DNA from: Brettanomyces bruxellensis | Taxonomy: Eukaryota > Ascomycota > Pichiomycetes > Pichiales > Pichiaceae | Direction of reading: 5' to 3' | DNA: 64,000 bases | Assembly (NCBI RefSeq): GCF_011074885.1 | Contig: NC_054683.1 | Span: 396,001-460,000, forward strand | In this document: in pieces, positions 40,871 to 53,430 of the stretch | How the letters are laid out: every line of letters begins with the position of its first letter | How positions within the stretch are numbered: position 1 is the first letter of the stretch | The notes under the pieces: model-generated | Told to the model about the DNA's origin: nothing | The model's input: the letters and a program-made list of their open reading frames with translations, nothing else | The model's database searches: none | Translations under genes and position numbers: made by a program

Positions 40871-43800
40871 ATGTCTGACCTAAAGCCAGGAATACCTCCC
40901 AATCCTGAGGATATTCATCCGCCATCTCAAAAGCTGAGCATCGTTGTGGTTGGATTAGGAATGGTTGGTTTTTCTTTTCTACAAAAGATCTTAGATTTGG
41001 ACCAGGAACAGAACAAATATATTATTACTATCATCGGAGAGGAGCGCTATCTCGCATACAACCGTGTTAAATTGACTGACTACTTTTTGCACAGGAATGT
41101 AGATGAATTACTTTTATCTGATAAGGAATTTTACGAGAAGCACGATTCAAAAAAATGGGGATACTTTGTTGATGATGCTGTCGTCTCTATCAACAGGAAA
41201 AGCAAGACTGTTACCACTGCAAGTGATAGAATTGTTAAGTATGACAAGCTTGTCCTTGCTACTGGTTCTGATGCGAGGGCACCTGGTGATGTCCACGATA
41301 AGATTAAAGCTAAGAATATGGGATGTTATGTATACAGAACCATTGATGACTTGAACCAGCTTATTCATTATACTGAACAAAATATTAACGATGATAAGGC
41401 GCATGCCATAATTGTTGGAGGTGGTTTACTTGCCTTAGAAGCAGCTAAAGCTGTTATGGATTTGGGAAAATTCGACAGTATAAAGATTGTCCAGTTGGAC
41501 GGCTGGTTAATGGGCAGACAGTTGGATAAACGTGGTGGCAAATTACTAGAAAAAAAGATTAGCAAAATGGGAATCAAGGTAGAGTGTGGACTTACTACAA
41601 AGTCGCTGATCTTCAATGATGATGGACACTTAAGCGCTGTCGAGTACTCTAATGGCATTAAAGAAAGATGCGATCTTATTTGTTTTGCCATTGGTATTGT
41701 TCCAAGAGATGATCTAGCAAGATCTTGTGGCCTTGATGTTGGTCCAAGAGGTGGTGTCATAGTTGATAATTATATGCAAACCTCGGATCCAGACATTTAT
41801 GCTATCGGAGAATGTGCTGCCTGGAAAGGAAGAACGTATGGTTTGATTGCTCCAGGTTACGCTATGGCTGATGTTCTTTCCTTTAACCTTACTCAAGGGG
41901 AAATGCACTCGCTTAAAGCATTTGCTGAGCCTGATACAAACACAAGATTGAAACTTCTAGGTGTTGATGTTGCTGCCTTTGGTGATTACTTTGCCGATAC
42001 TGAAGGTCCAAAATGGTTACCAAAAGATTGTCGTAAATGTGGAAAAGGTGCCCGTGCTCTTATTTACGATAATCCAATTGATGAAGTTTATCAAAAATTG
42101 ATCTTCACTGAGGATGGACGTTACTTGCTCGGTGGCATTCTGGTTGGTGATAATTCGAAGTATCCGTTGCTTTCTGCTCTTACTAAAAAAAGAAAGCCTC
42201 TTACGCAAGAACCTGGTGAACTTATTATTGGTAAGCAATCCGGTGATGATTCTGGAGATGGAGTTGATGCTTTACCAGACGAGGCCCAGATATGTTCTTG
42301 TAATAATATTTCCAAGGGTCAAATCGTTCAGGCGATCAAGAATGGTAGTACTACTTTGGACTTAATCAAGAAGAATACAAAGGCTGGGACCGCTTGTGGT
42401 GGATGCGTTCCAACACTCAAGTTGATTTTGGAAAGCGAGCTGAAAAAAATGGGAAAAAAGGTCTCAACCGATTTATGTGTCCACTTTAAATATTCGCGTT
42501 CCGATTTGTTCTCTATTATTATGGTTAAGAGATATAAAACCTTCGGTGAAGTTATGGAAAATCTCGGAACTACCCCCGATTCGTCTGGATGTGAAATCTG
42601 CAAGCCAACTATTGGATCAATATTGTCCACTTTATATGGCCGCCATCTTATGGAGAAAGAGTTTCAGGGACTTCAAGAGACCAATGATCGTTACCTTGGA
42701 AACTTACAACGCAATGGAACTTATTCTGTTGTTCCAAGAATGTCTGCAGGTGAGATTACCCCTGAAAAGTTAATTTCCATCGGTAAAGTCGCTAAGAAAT
42801 ACGATTTGTATACCAAAATTACGGGTGGACAGAGAGTTGATCTTTTTGGAGTCAAAAAGCAAGATTTACTTAAAGTTTGGGAGGATCTTCATAAGGCTGG
42901 CTTTGAAAGTGGCCAGGCATATGGAAAAACCCTTCGTAACGTCAAATCGTGTGTTGGCTCTACATGGTGTCGTTATGGAATTGGAGATTCGGTTGGTTTG
43001 GCAATTAGGCTTGAGCAGAGGTACAGAGGTATCAGATCTCCTCACAAAATTAAGGGTGGCGTTTCTGGTTGTGTTAGAGATTGCGCGGAGTATCACTCTA
43101 AAGACTTTGGTTTGTGTGCTGTTCAGGGAGGCTTTGATATTTACGTTGGTGGAAACGGTGGTATGAAACCTGCTGCAGCGCAGCTGCTTGCTTCGAAAGT
43201 TAAGCCAGATATGGTTATTCGAATTCTTGATAGATATTTGATGTTTTATTTAAGAACAGCTGATAGATTACAGCGTACGGCACGTTGGCTTGAGAAACTT
43301 GATGGCGGTATCGATTACTTGAAATCTGTTATTATTCAGGATAAATTGGGAATCGCCGAAGAGCTTGAGAAGCAGATGCAGGATATTGTATCACATTACT
43401 TTGATGAGTGGGGCCGTACTTTAAAGGAGAAAGACTCAGAAGCTCCTTTGTTCAAACAATTTGCCAATACCGATGAGAATCAAGAGTCCGTTGAGATGGT
43501 CTATGAGAGAGGTCAGAGAAGGCCTGCCTTGTGGGCAGATGAGCCAGCAAAAATGAGGTTCAATGAAATTAAATGGTCTTCTTCTCATTGGAAAAAGGTA
43601 TTGAAGAGCAGTAGCCTTCCTCATACAGATGCTGGATCTTCTGTGGATCTTCTTATTGGCGACACCCAGCTTGCCTTGTTCCGGAACAGGCAGGGAAAGA
43701 TTTTCTGTTCGCAAAACATGTGTGCACATAAGCGGGCATTTGTTCTCAGCAGAGGTATCTCATCACAAGATGACGCAGGCAATGATTACATATCTTGTCC

Positions 43801-44068
43801 AATGCATAAGAGAAACTACCTTTTAACAAATGGCGCATGTAAAAACGATCCAGCACTCTCTATTGCCACGTTTGATGCAAAGGAGAATAAGGATGATGGT
43901 TATATTTACGTCAAGCTACCACCAACCACTGAACTTGATGAAGTTCTTGGAACAAAAAAGTGGATGATATATAGTAAGGAAACTGAGAAAAAGAAGAGAT
44001 TCAATGTTATAGACCAAAGATACAAGATGCCTATTCCAGTTAGAGGCAAGCGGGATTGTGAATGGTGA
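40871..44068 (+). CDS. YNI1: assimilatory NAD(P)H-nitrite reductase
   Basis: A 1065-residue enzyme that reduces nitrite to ammonium with six electrons. The ATG at 40871 is used; the frame upstream opens with TTG. Order: FAD/NAD(P)H domains (VVVGLGMVG at about 25-33; second Rossmann motif AIIVGGGLLALEAA), a BFD-type [2Fe-2S] domain (C475, C477, C509, C512) with a second similar Cys pair near 573, then siroheme/[4Fe-4S] half-domains (C694-x5-C700 and C734-x3-C738). It ends with a Rieske-like domain (C951-x-H953 and C976-xx-H979). All expected metal ligands are present. It needs siroheme, made by MET8 in this window. Confidence 0.97.
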   Translation: MSDLKPGIPPNPEDIHPPSQKLSIVVVGLGMVGFSFLQKILDLDQEQNKYIITIIGEERYLAYNRVKLTDYFLHRNVDELLLSDKEFYEKHDSKKWGYFVDDAVVSINRKSKTVTTASDRIVKYDKLVLATGSDARAPGDVHDKIKAKNMGCYVYRTIDDLNQLIHYTEQNINDDKAHAIIVGGGLLALEAAKAVMDLGKFDSIKIVQLDGWLMGRQLDKRGGKLLEKKISKMGIKVECGLTTKSLIFNDDGHLSAVEYSNGIKERCDLICFAIGIVPRDDLARSCGLDVGPRGGVIVDNYMQTSDPDIYAIGECAAWKGRTYGLIAPGYAMADVLSFNLTQGEMHSLKAFAEPDTNTRLKLLGVDVAAFGDYFADTEGPKWLPKDCRKCGKGARALIYDNPIDEVYQKLIFTEDGRYLLGGILVGDNSKYPLLSALTKKRKPLTQEPGELIIGKQSGDDSGDGVDALPDEAQICSCNNISKGQIVQAIKNGSTTLDLIKKNTKAGTACGGCVPTLKLILESELKKMGKKVSTDLCVHFKYSRSDLFSIIMVKRYKTFGEVMENLGTTPDSSGCEICKPTIGSILSTLYGRHLMEKEFQGLQETNDRYLGNLQRNGTYSVVPRMSAGEITPEKLISIGKVAKKYDLYTKITGGQRVDLFGVKKQDLLKVWEDLHKAGFESGQAYGKTLRNVKSCVGSTWCRYGIGDSVGLAIRLEQRYRGIRSPHKIKGGVSGCVRDCAEYHSKDFGLCAVQGGFDIYVGGNGGMKPAAAQLLASKVKPDMVIRILDRYLMFYLRTADRLQRTARWLEKLDGGIDYLKSVIIQDKLGIAEELEKQMQDIVSHYFDEWGRTLKEKDSEAPLFKQFANTDENQESVEMVYERGQRRPALWADEPAKMRFNEIKWSSSHWKKVLKSSSLPHTDAGSSVDLLIGDTQLALFRNRQGKIFCSQNMCAHKRAFVLSRGISSQDDAGNDYISCPMHKRNYLLTNGACKNDPALSIATFDAKENKDDGYIYVKLPPTTELDEVLGTKKWMIYSKETEKKKRFNVIDQRYKMPIPVRGKRDCEW

Positions 44069-45021
44069 TATATAAAAATTTTATATTTATCTGCTTATTA
44101 TTTATCTATCGTAATAACCAGTAAATTGATAAAGATTTCCATTCAGCTACACATTTCTTGTTAATGCGGTCTTTCGAATGGTGATTTCAATAACGAGCAG
44201 CCTGTACATATTTGCTTTCCAGAAAACTACAAGTTACTAAGTCCAAATAAACATTTTATGAAGTCTTTCTTCCGCATTTACTCTATGAATGTTATGCATT
44301 TGATTTCTGTAACATCAAGCAGTTCGAGGTACACACACTACACATTTCTGCGTAACTCGATTTACTTTTTTATTATACCACTTTCAACGGAATATAGTCC
44401 TGTATTATAACATGCAAGTTATTGGATCATTTCCTCTAGACAGTAACAAGCATACGTTATATTTAAGTTTTGTGCCAAATTCAATATCAATTTCAAAAAT
44501 GCTGCATTTTTTTTTTTTGAAAATCGAACGGTGTAGCCTTACTGCAGATACTTCGCCTGAAATCGGATGTTTCTGAAAAGAAGAAGTACCGATTTCTAAC
44601 AAAATAGTTATTACTAAATGACTTATCACTTGTACTACCTCTTAGTGAATAACAAAGTCGCACAAAATTCATGACATTCTAGGAAAGTCGGGTTCAAACC
44701 TCTCTCTTCAGTTAACATTACATCCCTTAATTATTTTTCTCGGTGATTATCAACCAATCTTGATTACAATCTCGTAATCTTGCTGATTATATTTCGGATG
44801 GCCAAAAAAAATTTTTGTTATTGTTAAAATCTATTTATTCTCCGTCAGGATATTTTCGGCGGAGATCCATTGCTCAACATCAGCCCGATAATTGAATCCC
44901 GTTAAGGTTTTGAAAATTCCAGGGAATGATCAACCCTGCGAAACTATTTAATGATGTTGAATGCATGAAAGAAGTAGCGATACACGAGCTCACTTCATGC
45001 TGAGCAGTTGAAGAAAAATCA
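44069..45021. promoter_or_regulatory. YNI1-YNR1 intergenic region / YNR1 promoter
   Basis: 953 bp. Holds an inverted GATAAG (44622-44627), the inverted pair TCTCCGTC (44839-44846) and GGCGGAGA (44858-44865), and AT-rich DNA. No ORF for a Zn(2)Cys(6) regulator is present here, unlike Ogataea polymorpha, where YNA genes lie within the cluster. Confidence 0.55.
44858..44865 (+). promoter_or_regulatory. GGCGGAGA motif upstream of YNR1
   Basis: Exact octamer about 160 bp before the YNR1 ATG. Nineteen bases upstream in inverted orientation is TCTCCGTC, one mismatch from the octamer complement, so the two half-sites form an imperfect palindrome with an 11-bp spacer. Confidence 0.6.
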
Positions 45022-47679
45022 ATGATTATGGCTTCATCCGCAAAAATGGATATGATTACTGACATAGGTGTCACCAAAGAAGAGTTTGAGAATACGTACG
45101 GAAATCTTGCTGATATATTTCGCTTACCTTTCCCTGTGAGGCGTGATAAGATTAGCATCAAACCTCCGAATCCTAAAGGAACTGCTGAAGATGACCGGGT
45201 CCCTCGTGATAAATCGCTGTTGCGTCTTACCGGTGTTCAACCCTTTAACGCGGAAGCTCCCCTTGATCAGCTTTATGACTGTGGATTTCTTACCAAAGTT
45301 GGCTTACATTATGTTCGAAATCATGGTGGTGTCCCAAAAATCAGCGAGGACATCATGAACTGGGAAGTTGAGGTCGGTGGAATGGTTGAGCATCCGTTCA
45401 AGTTCAAACTTAAGGAGATTATCAGTGACTATGATATTTACACAGTCCCGGTGTCGCTTACATGTGCTGGAAACAGGCGTAAAGAGCAAAATATGGTGAA
45501 AAGAGGAACCGGGTTCAATTGGGGTTCTGCTGGGACTTCGACATCTCTTTGGACTGGGTGTATGATGCGGGATATCATGTTAAAGGCAAAGCCAAAGAAT
45601 GCTGCACGTTTTGTTTGGATGGAGGGTGGTGACAATCCAGCAAATGGACCTTACGGAACATCTGTCCGATTGTGTTGGGTTATGGATCCTGAAAGGTCGA
45701 TAATGCTCGCGTATAAGCAAAACGGTAGCTTTTTATCTCCTGATCATGGTAGACCATTTAGAGCAATTATCCCTGGTGTTATTGGAGGACGCTCGGTTAA
45801 ATGGTTAAAAAAAATAATTATCAGCGATGTTCCATCTAATAATTGGTATCATTACTTTGATAACAGGGTTTTGCCAACTATGGTTACTCCAGAAGAGGCC
45901 AAAAAGAATAAACAGTGGTGGAAAGATGAAAGGTATGCCCTTTATGATATGGCAGTGCAAAGTGCGATTTGGAAGCCATCAAACAATGAGACAGTTACAG
46001 TTGATGGTGAAGATGATGATAATACAGTTAGTGTATCTGGTTATGCATCTAATGGTGCAGGTGTCCGTGTGGGAAGAGTGGAAGTCAGTCTTGATAAAGG
46101 AAGAACCTGGAAACTAGCAGATATTGATTACCCTGAAGATAGATATCGTGAGGCAGGACACATTAGACTATTCGGAGGATTGGTTAACGTTTGTGATAGA
46201 ATGAGTTGTCTCTGTTGGTGCTTCTGGAAAATTAGTATAGCTAAAAAAGAGCTTTTTGTTGCAAAAGATATCGTTGTTAGAGCTATGGATGAAAGAATGT
46301 GCATTCAGCCACGTGACATGTATTGGAATGTGACCTCAATGATGAATAACTGGTGGTATAGAGTGGCTATTCGCAAGGATGGTCCAAATGTCATTCGGTT
46401 TGAACACCCGGTCTTGGCTAATAAGAAAGGGGGGTGGATGGATAGAGTTAAAAGTGAGGGTGGTGACTTTCTTGATGGAAATTGGGGTGAGAATGATGGA
46501 GCTGGTTTTGGAAGATCTGATTCTACCAGACGAAAACCCGTTGTGGATACTGACTTACAATTAATCTCAAACCCAGAGAAAATGAAGGTGATTATCACTA
46601 AAGAGGAATTCGACAAGCATGGTAAGAATATATCGGACTCTAATTTGAACCCTTGGTTCTTAGTGAAAGGTCTTGTGTTTGATGGGTCGTCGTTCCTTGA
46701 TGATCATCCAGGTGGAGCAGAGGCCATTCTTGGAGTTACTGGAGAGGATGCGACAGATCAGTTTATGTCTATTCATTCGGATGATGCGAAAAAGATGCTA
46801 GCAACTATGCAAGTTGGCGTTTTGGAAGGTTTCTCGCAAGACACAAATGATAACGAAGAAAATGGTGATTTGACCCCCGGTGCCACGTTCCTTCGTCCAA
46901 AGTTTTGGAAAAAAGTGGAACTAATCTCCAGAGAGGATGTCAGTGAAGACAGCGCCATTTTTACGTTTAAACTTGAGACTCCTGAGCAAAAGTTTGGATT
47001 GCCTGCCGGAAAGCACGTGTTCGTGAAAATGAATAGCTTACAAGGAAAATCAGTGGTTCGGACCTACACGCCAATTTCCGATGATTCATTGCTTGGAAAG
47101 ATGCAACTCCTTATCAAAATTTATAGACCAAAAGGTGATTTTCAAGGTGGAAAACTAACCAGCGCTCTTGATTTACTCAAGGTTGGTGAAAGCATAGAGG
47201 TTAAGGGACCGTTTGGACCCTTTAGTTACAATGGTAACGGAAATTACGAGCTAAAGCCAAAGGTTGAAAATCATGCTGATAATATTTTGATGGTTTCTGG
47301 TGGCTCCGGAATTACCCCAAACTTTGTGGTTGCCAAACGTATTTTATCTGACTGCGAGAAAGATCACACAAAAATGTGTCTTGTTTCCTGTAATAACAAT
47401 GAATGCGATATTTTACTAAGACCTCAATTGGAAGAATATGCAAGGAAATATCCGAATTCATTTAGTGCTGTTTATTTTCTTTCGAATAAGAGAACTATCA
47501 GACCCGATTGGGATGGATATGTTGGCTATGTTAATGGGGATGCCCTTGATAAGATTACACAAGATTGGAAAATTGATTCGACACTTGTTCTTTGCTGTGG
47601 TCCTCCTCCAATGAATAATGCTGTTAAAGCATGGGCCGAACAAAAAGGTATCTTAGATGATCATTTGTTTTCTTTTTAA
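45022..47679 (+). CDS. YNR1: assimilatory nitrate reductase (molybdopterin)
   Basis: An 885-residue eukaryotic nitrate reductase of normal length. The molybdopterin domain carries the molybdenum-ligating C148 in LTCAGNRRKEQ, followed by WGSAGTSTSLWTG and the dimerisation domain with KGRTWKLA and YWNVTSMMNNWWYR. A cytochrome b5 domain has heme ligands H562 (DDHPGG) and H585 (SIHSDD). The C-terminal FAD domain has R680-TYTPIS and the pyridine-nucleotide domain has MVSGGSGITPN and the C-terminal CCGPPPM. It reduces nitrate to nitrite for YNI1. One segment near residues 393-413 (DRMSCLCWCFWKIS) is unusually Cys-rich where related enzymes read a tryptophan-rich strand; no frameshift is evident. 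Confidence 0.97.
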   Translation: MIMASSAKMDMITDIGVTKEEFENTYGNLADIFRLPFPVRRDKISIKPPNPKGTAEDDRVPRDKSLLRLTGVQPFNAEAPLDQLYDCGFLTKVGLHYVRNHGGVPKISEDIMNWEVEVGGMVEHPFKFKLKEIISDYDIYTVPVSLTCAGNRRKEQNMVKRGTGFNWGSAGTSTSLWTGCMMRDIMLKAKPKNAARFVWMEGGDNPANGPYGTSVRLCWVMDPERSIMLAYKQNGSFLSPDHGRPFRAIIPGVIGGRSVKWLKKIIISDVPSNNWYHYFDNRVLPTMVTPEEAKKNKQWWKDERYALYDMAVQSAIWKPSNNETVTVDGEDDDNTVSVSGYASNGAGVRVGRVEVSLDKGRTWKLADIDYPEDRYREAGHIRLFGGLVNVCDRMSCLCWCFWKISIAKKELFVAKDIVVRAMDERMCIQPRDMYWNVTSMMNNWWYRVAIRKDGPNVIRFEHPVLANKKGGWMDRVKSEGGDFLDGNWGENDGAGFGRSDSTRRKPVVDTDLQLISNPEKMKVIITKEEFDKHGKNISDSNLNPWFLVKGLVFDGSSFLDDHPGGAEAILGVTGEDATDQFMSIHSDDAKKMLATMQVGVLEGFSQDTNDNEENGDLTPGATFLRPKFWKKVELISREDVSEDSAIFTFKLETPEQKFGLPAGKHVFVKMNSLQGKSVVRTYTPISDDSLLGKMQLLIKIYRPKGDFQGGKLTSALDLLKVGESIEVKGPFGPFSYNGNGNYELKPKVENHADNILMVSGGSGITPNFVVAKRILSDCEKDHTKMCLVSCNNNECDILLRPQLEEYARKYPNSFSAVYFLSNKRTIRPDWDGYVGYVNGDALDKITQDWKIDSTLVLCCGPPPMNNAVKAWAEQKGILDDHLFSF

Positions 47680-48220
47680 ATATTAATTAATGAATACGTG
47701 TATCGGTAAAATACAAGATTAAATTTTATTGACGATGGAGAATGTATTAAATTAAATTCTTTAATAATTGCAGGGTCTTTAATATGATCTGTATTTGAGC
47801 ATGAAATTTTCTTCCACTCTTGTTCATTTTTCTTCATTAAGTTTTTATTGATCTTTTTTTTTGTTGGAAAGTATCCAACAAGTTAATAGCACAAATATGC
47901 AATGTTACATACATATGAAGTAGTCGTATCTATAAAGTGATTCCATGTACTTCTCTTGCATGCTTCATATCCTTTTGCCTATTATTTGGAATAATCTCTA
48001 ATTTCATTATATTTGGCTTGCACTTTATTCATTCAAGGTCACACTACTGGAAACAATTTATTACTGCTAATTTAAGGGCACCACCCACCATCCTAGAGTT
48101 TTATTTGCTTGATTGTTCTTCATAAATAAGATAAGACTTTTCTCTGACAAAAGTTAACGCCCGCATATACTAAAATAAATGATCTCATTAATTTGTTTTA
48201 CATAAGTATATATCGTCTGT
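47680..48220. other. YNR1-LAC4 convergent intergenic region
   Basis: AT-rich 3' regions of both genes. A 62-codon plus-strand ORF at 47937-48125 has no recognisable features. No gene supported. Confidence 0.5.
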
Positions 48221-52199
<3,979 letters not shown>

Positions 52200-53430
52200 G
52201 TAATCAATAACTCATCTTGGGCTCAGCGCATCCGCTCAAGTTGTATCGTTACAGGTATTCTACGTAGCGTACTTTCAAAAATCACAAGAAGTTTATTTGT
52301 TTCAAAAAGTGGAGACACTTCTCACCATTCCTTCGTGACAGTGTCTGGTCATCCATTTTGTGAGTGACCTTCATTTTCGCTTCTCTATACACCCTTTTGG
52401 CTGCTTGATTTTGTAGAACCAGAAGTATTTTCAACTTCAATAAGTTCCACTATCTCCACTTTTAGTATTAAAATAGATTATGTAATGCAGGTGTAATTGT
52501 AGTTATCTAAGGCAATGATGTGTTGAATTTGTGAATTATCCCTTCACTTTTAGCATAAATATGAGAACGATTTATTCCATTTCGAGAGCTCAATTCAGAA
52601 TTAATATCAGACTAGTAGCTCTACAAATTACAGATACTATCATTTAAGATCCAGATGACTAAAAATGGCTGATAGAGATAATCAAGTTGAGGCTGAGAAC
52701 TATAATCAAAATATGAAACTTAAGGGGCAACTTTTCCGATGATGAATGAATTAATATTGACAACTAGAGACTTCTAAACGCATATCCTTATAGATTTGTT
52801 TTAATGATTGCAATGGACTGATTTAAACAAAATTCCGGCAATAATGTGTGTTCCTATTATTTACCCATAATATTAACACAAGTCTGAATAACCTCATACT
52901 CCTTAGGTGTCATCATGAATAGCGTTGACTCCATTGTGTGCTGGATTGCTTATGTGTTTTTGCCCATGATAGGGCTGGAAGAAGAAAGATGTTTATGGTA
53001 TTCATACTTGGCTGTGTCCTTGATTTAACATGTCCTGCAATCTATACTGTCCGTTTTCAGACTGCTGTGAGTGCTGATTCATCAAGAGGTACTATGGTTT
53101 TTATTTATATTTTTGGCGTAACATCTTCCTTTACTTTTCCCCACCAATACGAATAAATTATCCCTGTGAAGTTGCTTCTAACTGGACTAGATCTAAAGCC
53201 CATTTTTTCTTATTATTACTGTCTGAATAGCTCAGTTTGTTAATCAATTTACTTACCCAGGAATAATAATAGCAAACATTAAATGTTTGTTTTAGATCTT
53301 TCATCCTTTTTTTTTTGATGTGTTTGAATTTATTGTTGTCTATTTCTTCTATTTTGAAACGAAGGGTACAACCTAGAAGAATTGGATTTTATGTTTGAGG
53401 CACAAAGTCTAAGAAAAAAGCATTTGTCAA
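52200..53430 (+). pseudogene. LAC12: decayed MFS sugar permease, LAC12/lactose-permease type
   Basis: Pieces of a sugar-porter protein occur in the right order on the plus strand, in shifting frames with stops. A possible SSWAQRI near 52216 matches the usual W-x-WRIPS region. NNVCSYYLPIIL lies at 52840-52875, with MNSVDSIVCWIAYVF just after. HDRAGRRKMFMVF follows at 52965 (the D-R-x-GRR loop), then FGVTSSFTF, EVASNWTRSKAHFF, DVFEFIVVYFFYFETKG and LEELDFMFEAQS (53372-53407). The last pieces fit the family's C-terminus, where ETKG-x-TLEE is diagnostic. The N-terminal half is largely missing. It is divergent from LAC4, exactly the arrangement of LAC12-LAC4 in Kluyveromyces. LAC12 against another disaccharide permease is inferred from position. 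Confidence 0.78.

Noticed and set aside
44650..44720. tRNA-like GGGTTCAAACCT near 44690
   Set aside because: The T-arm-like string has no matching acceptor, D or anticodon arms around it.
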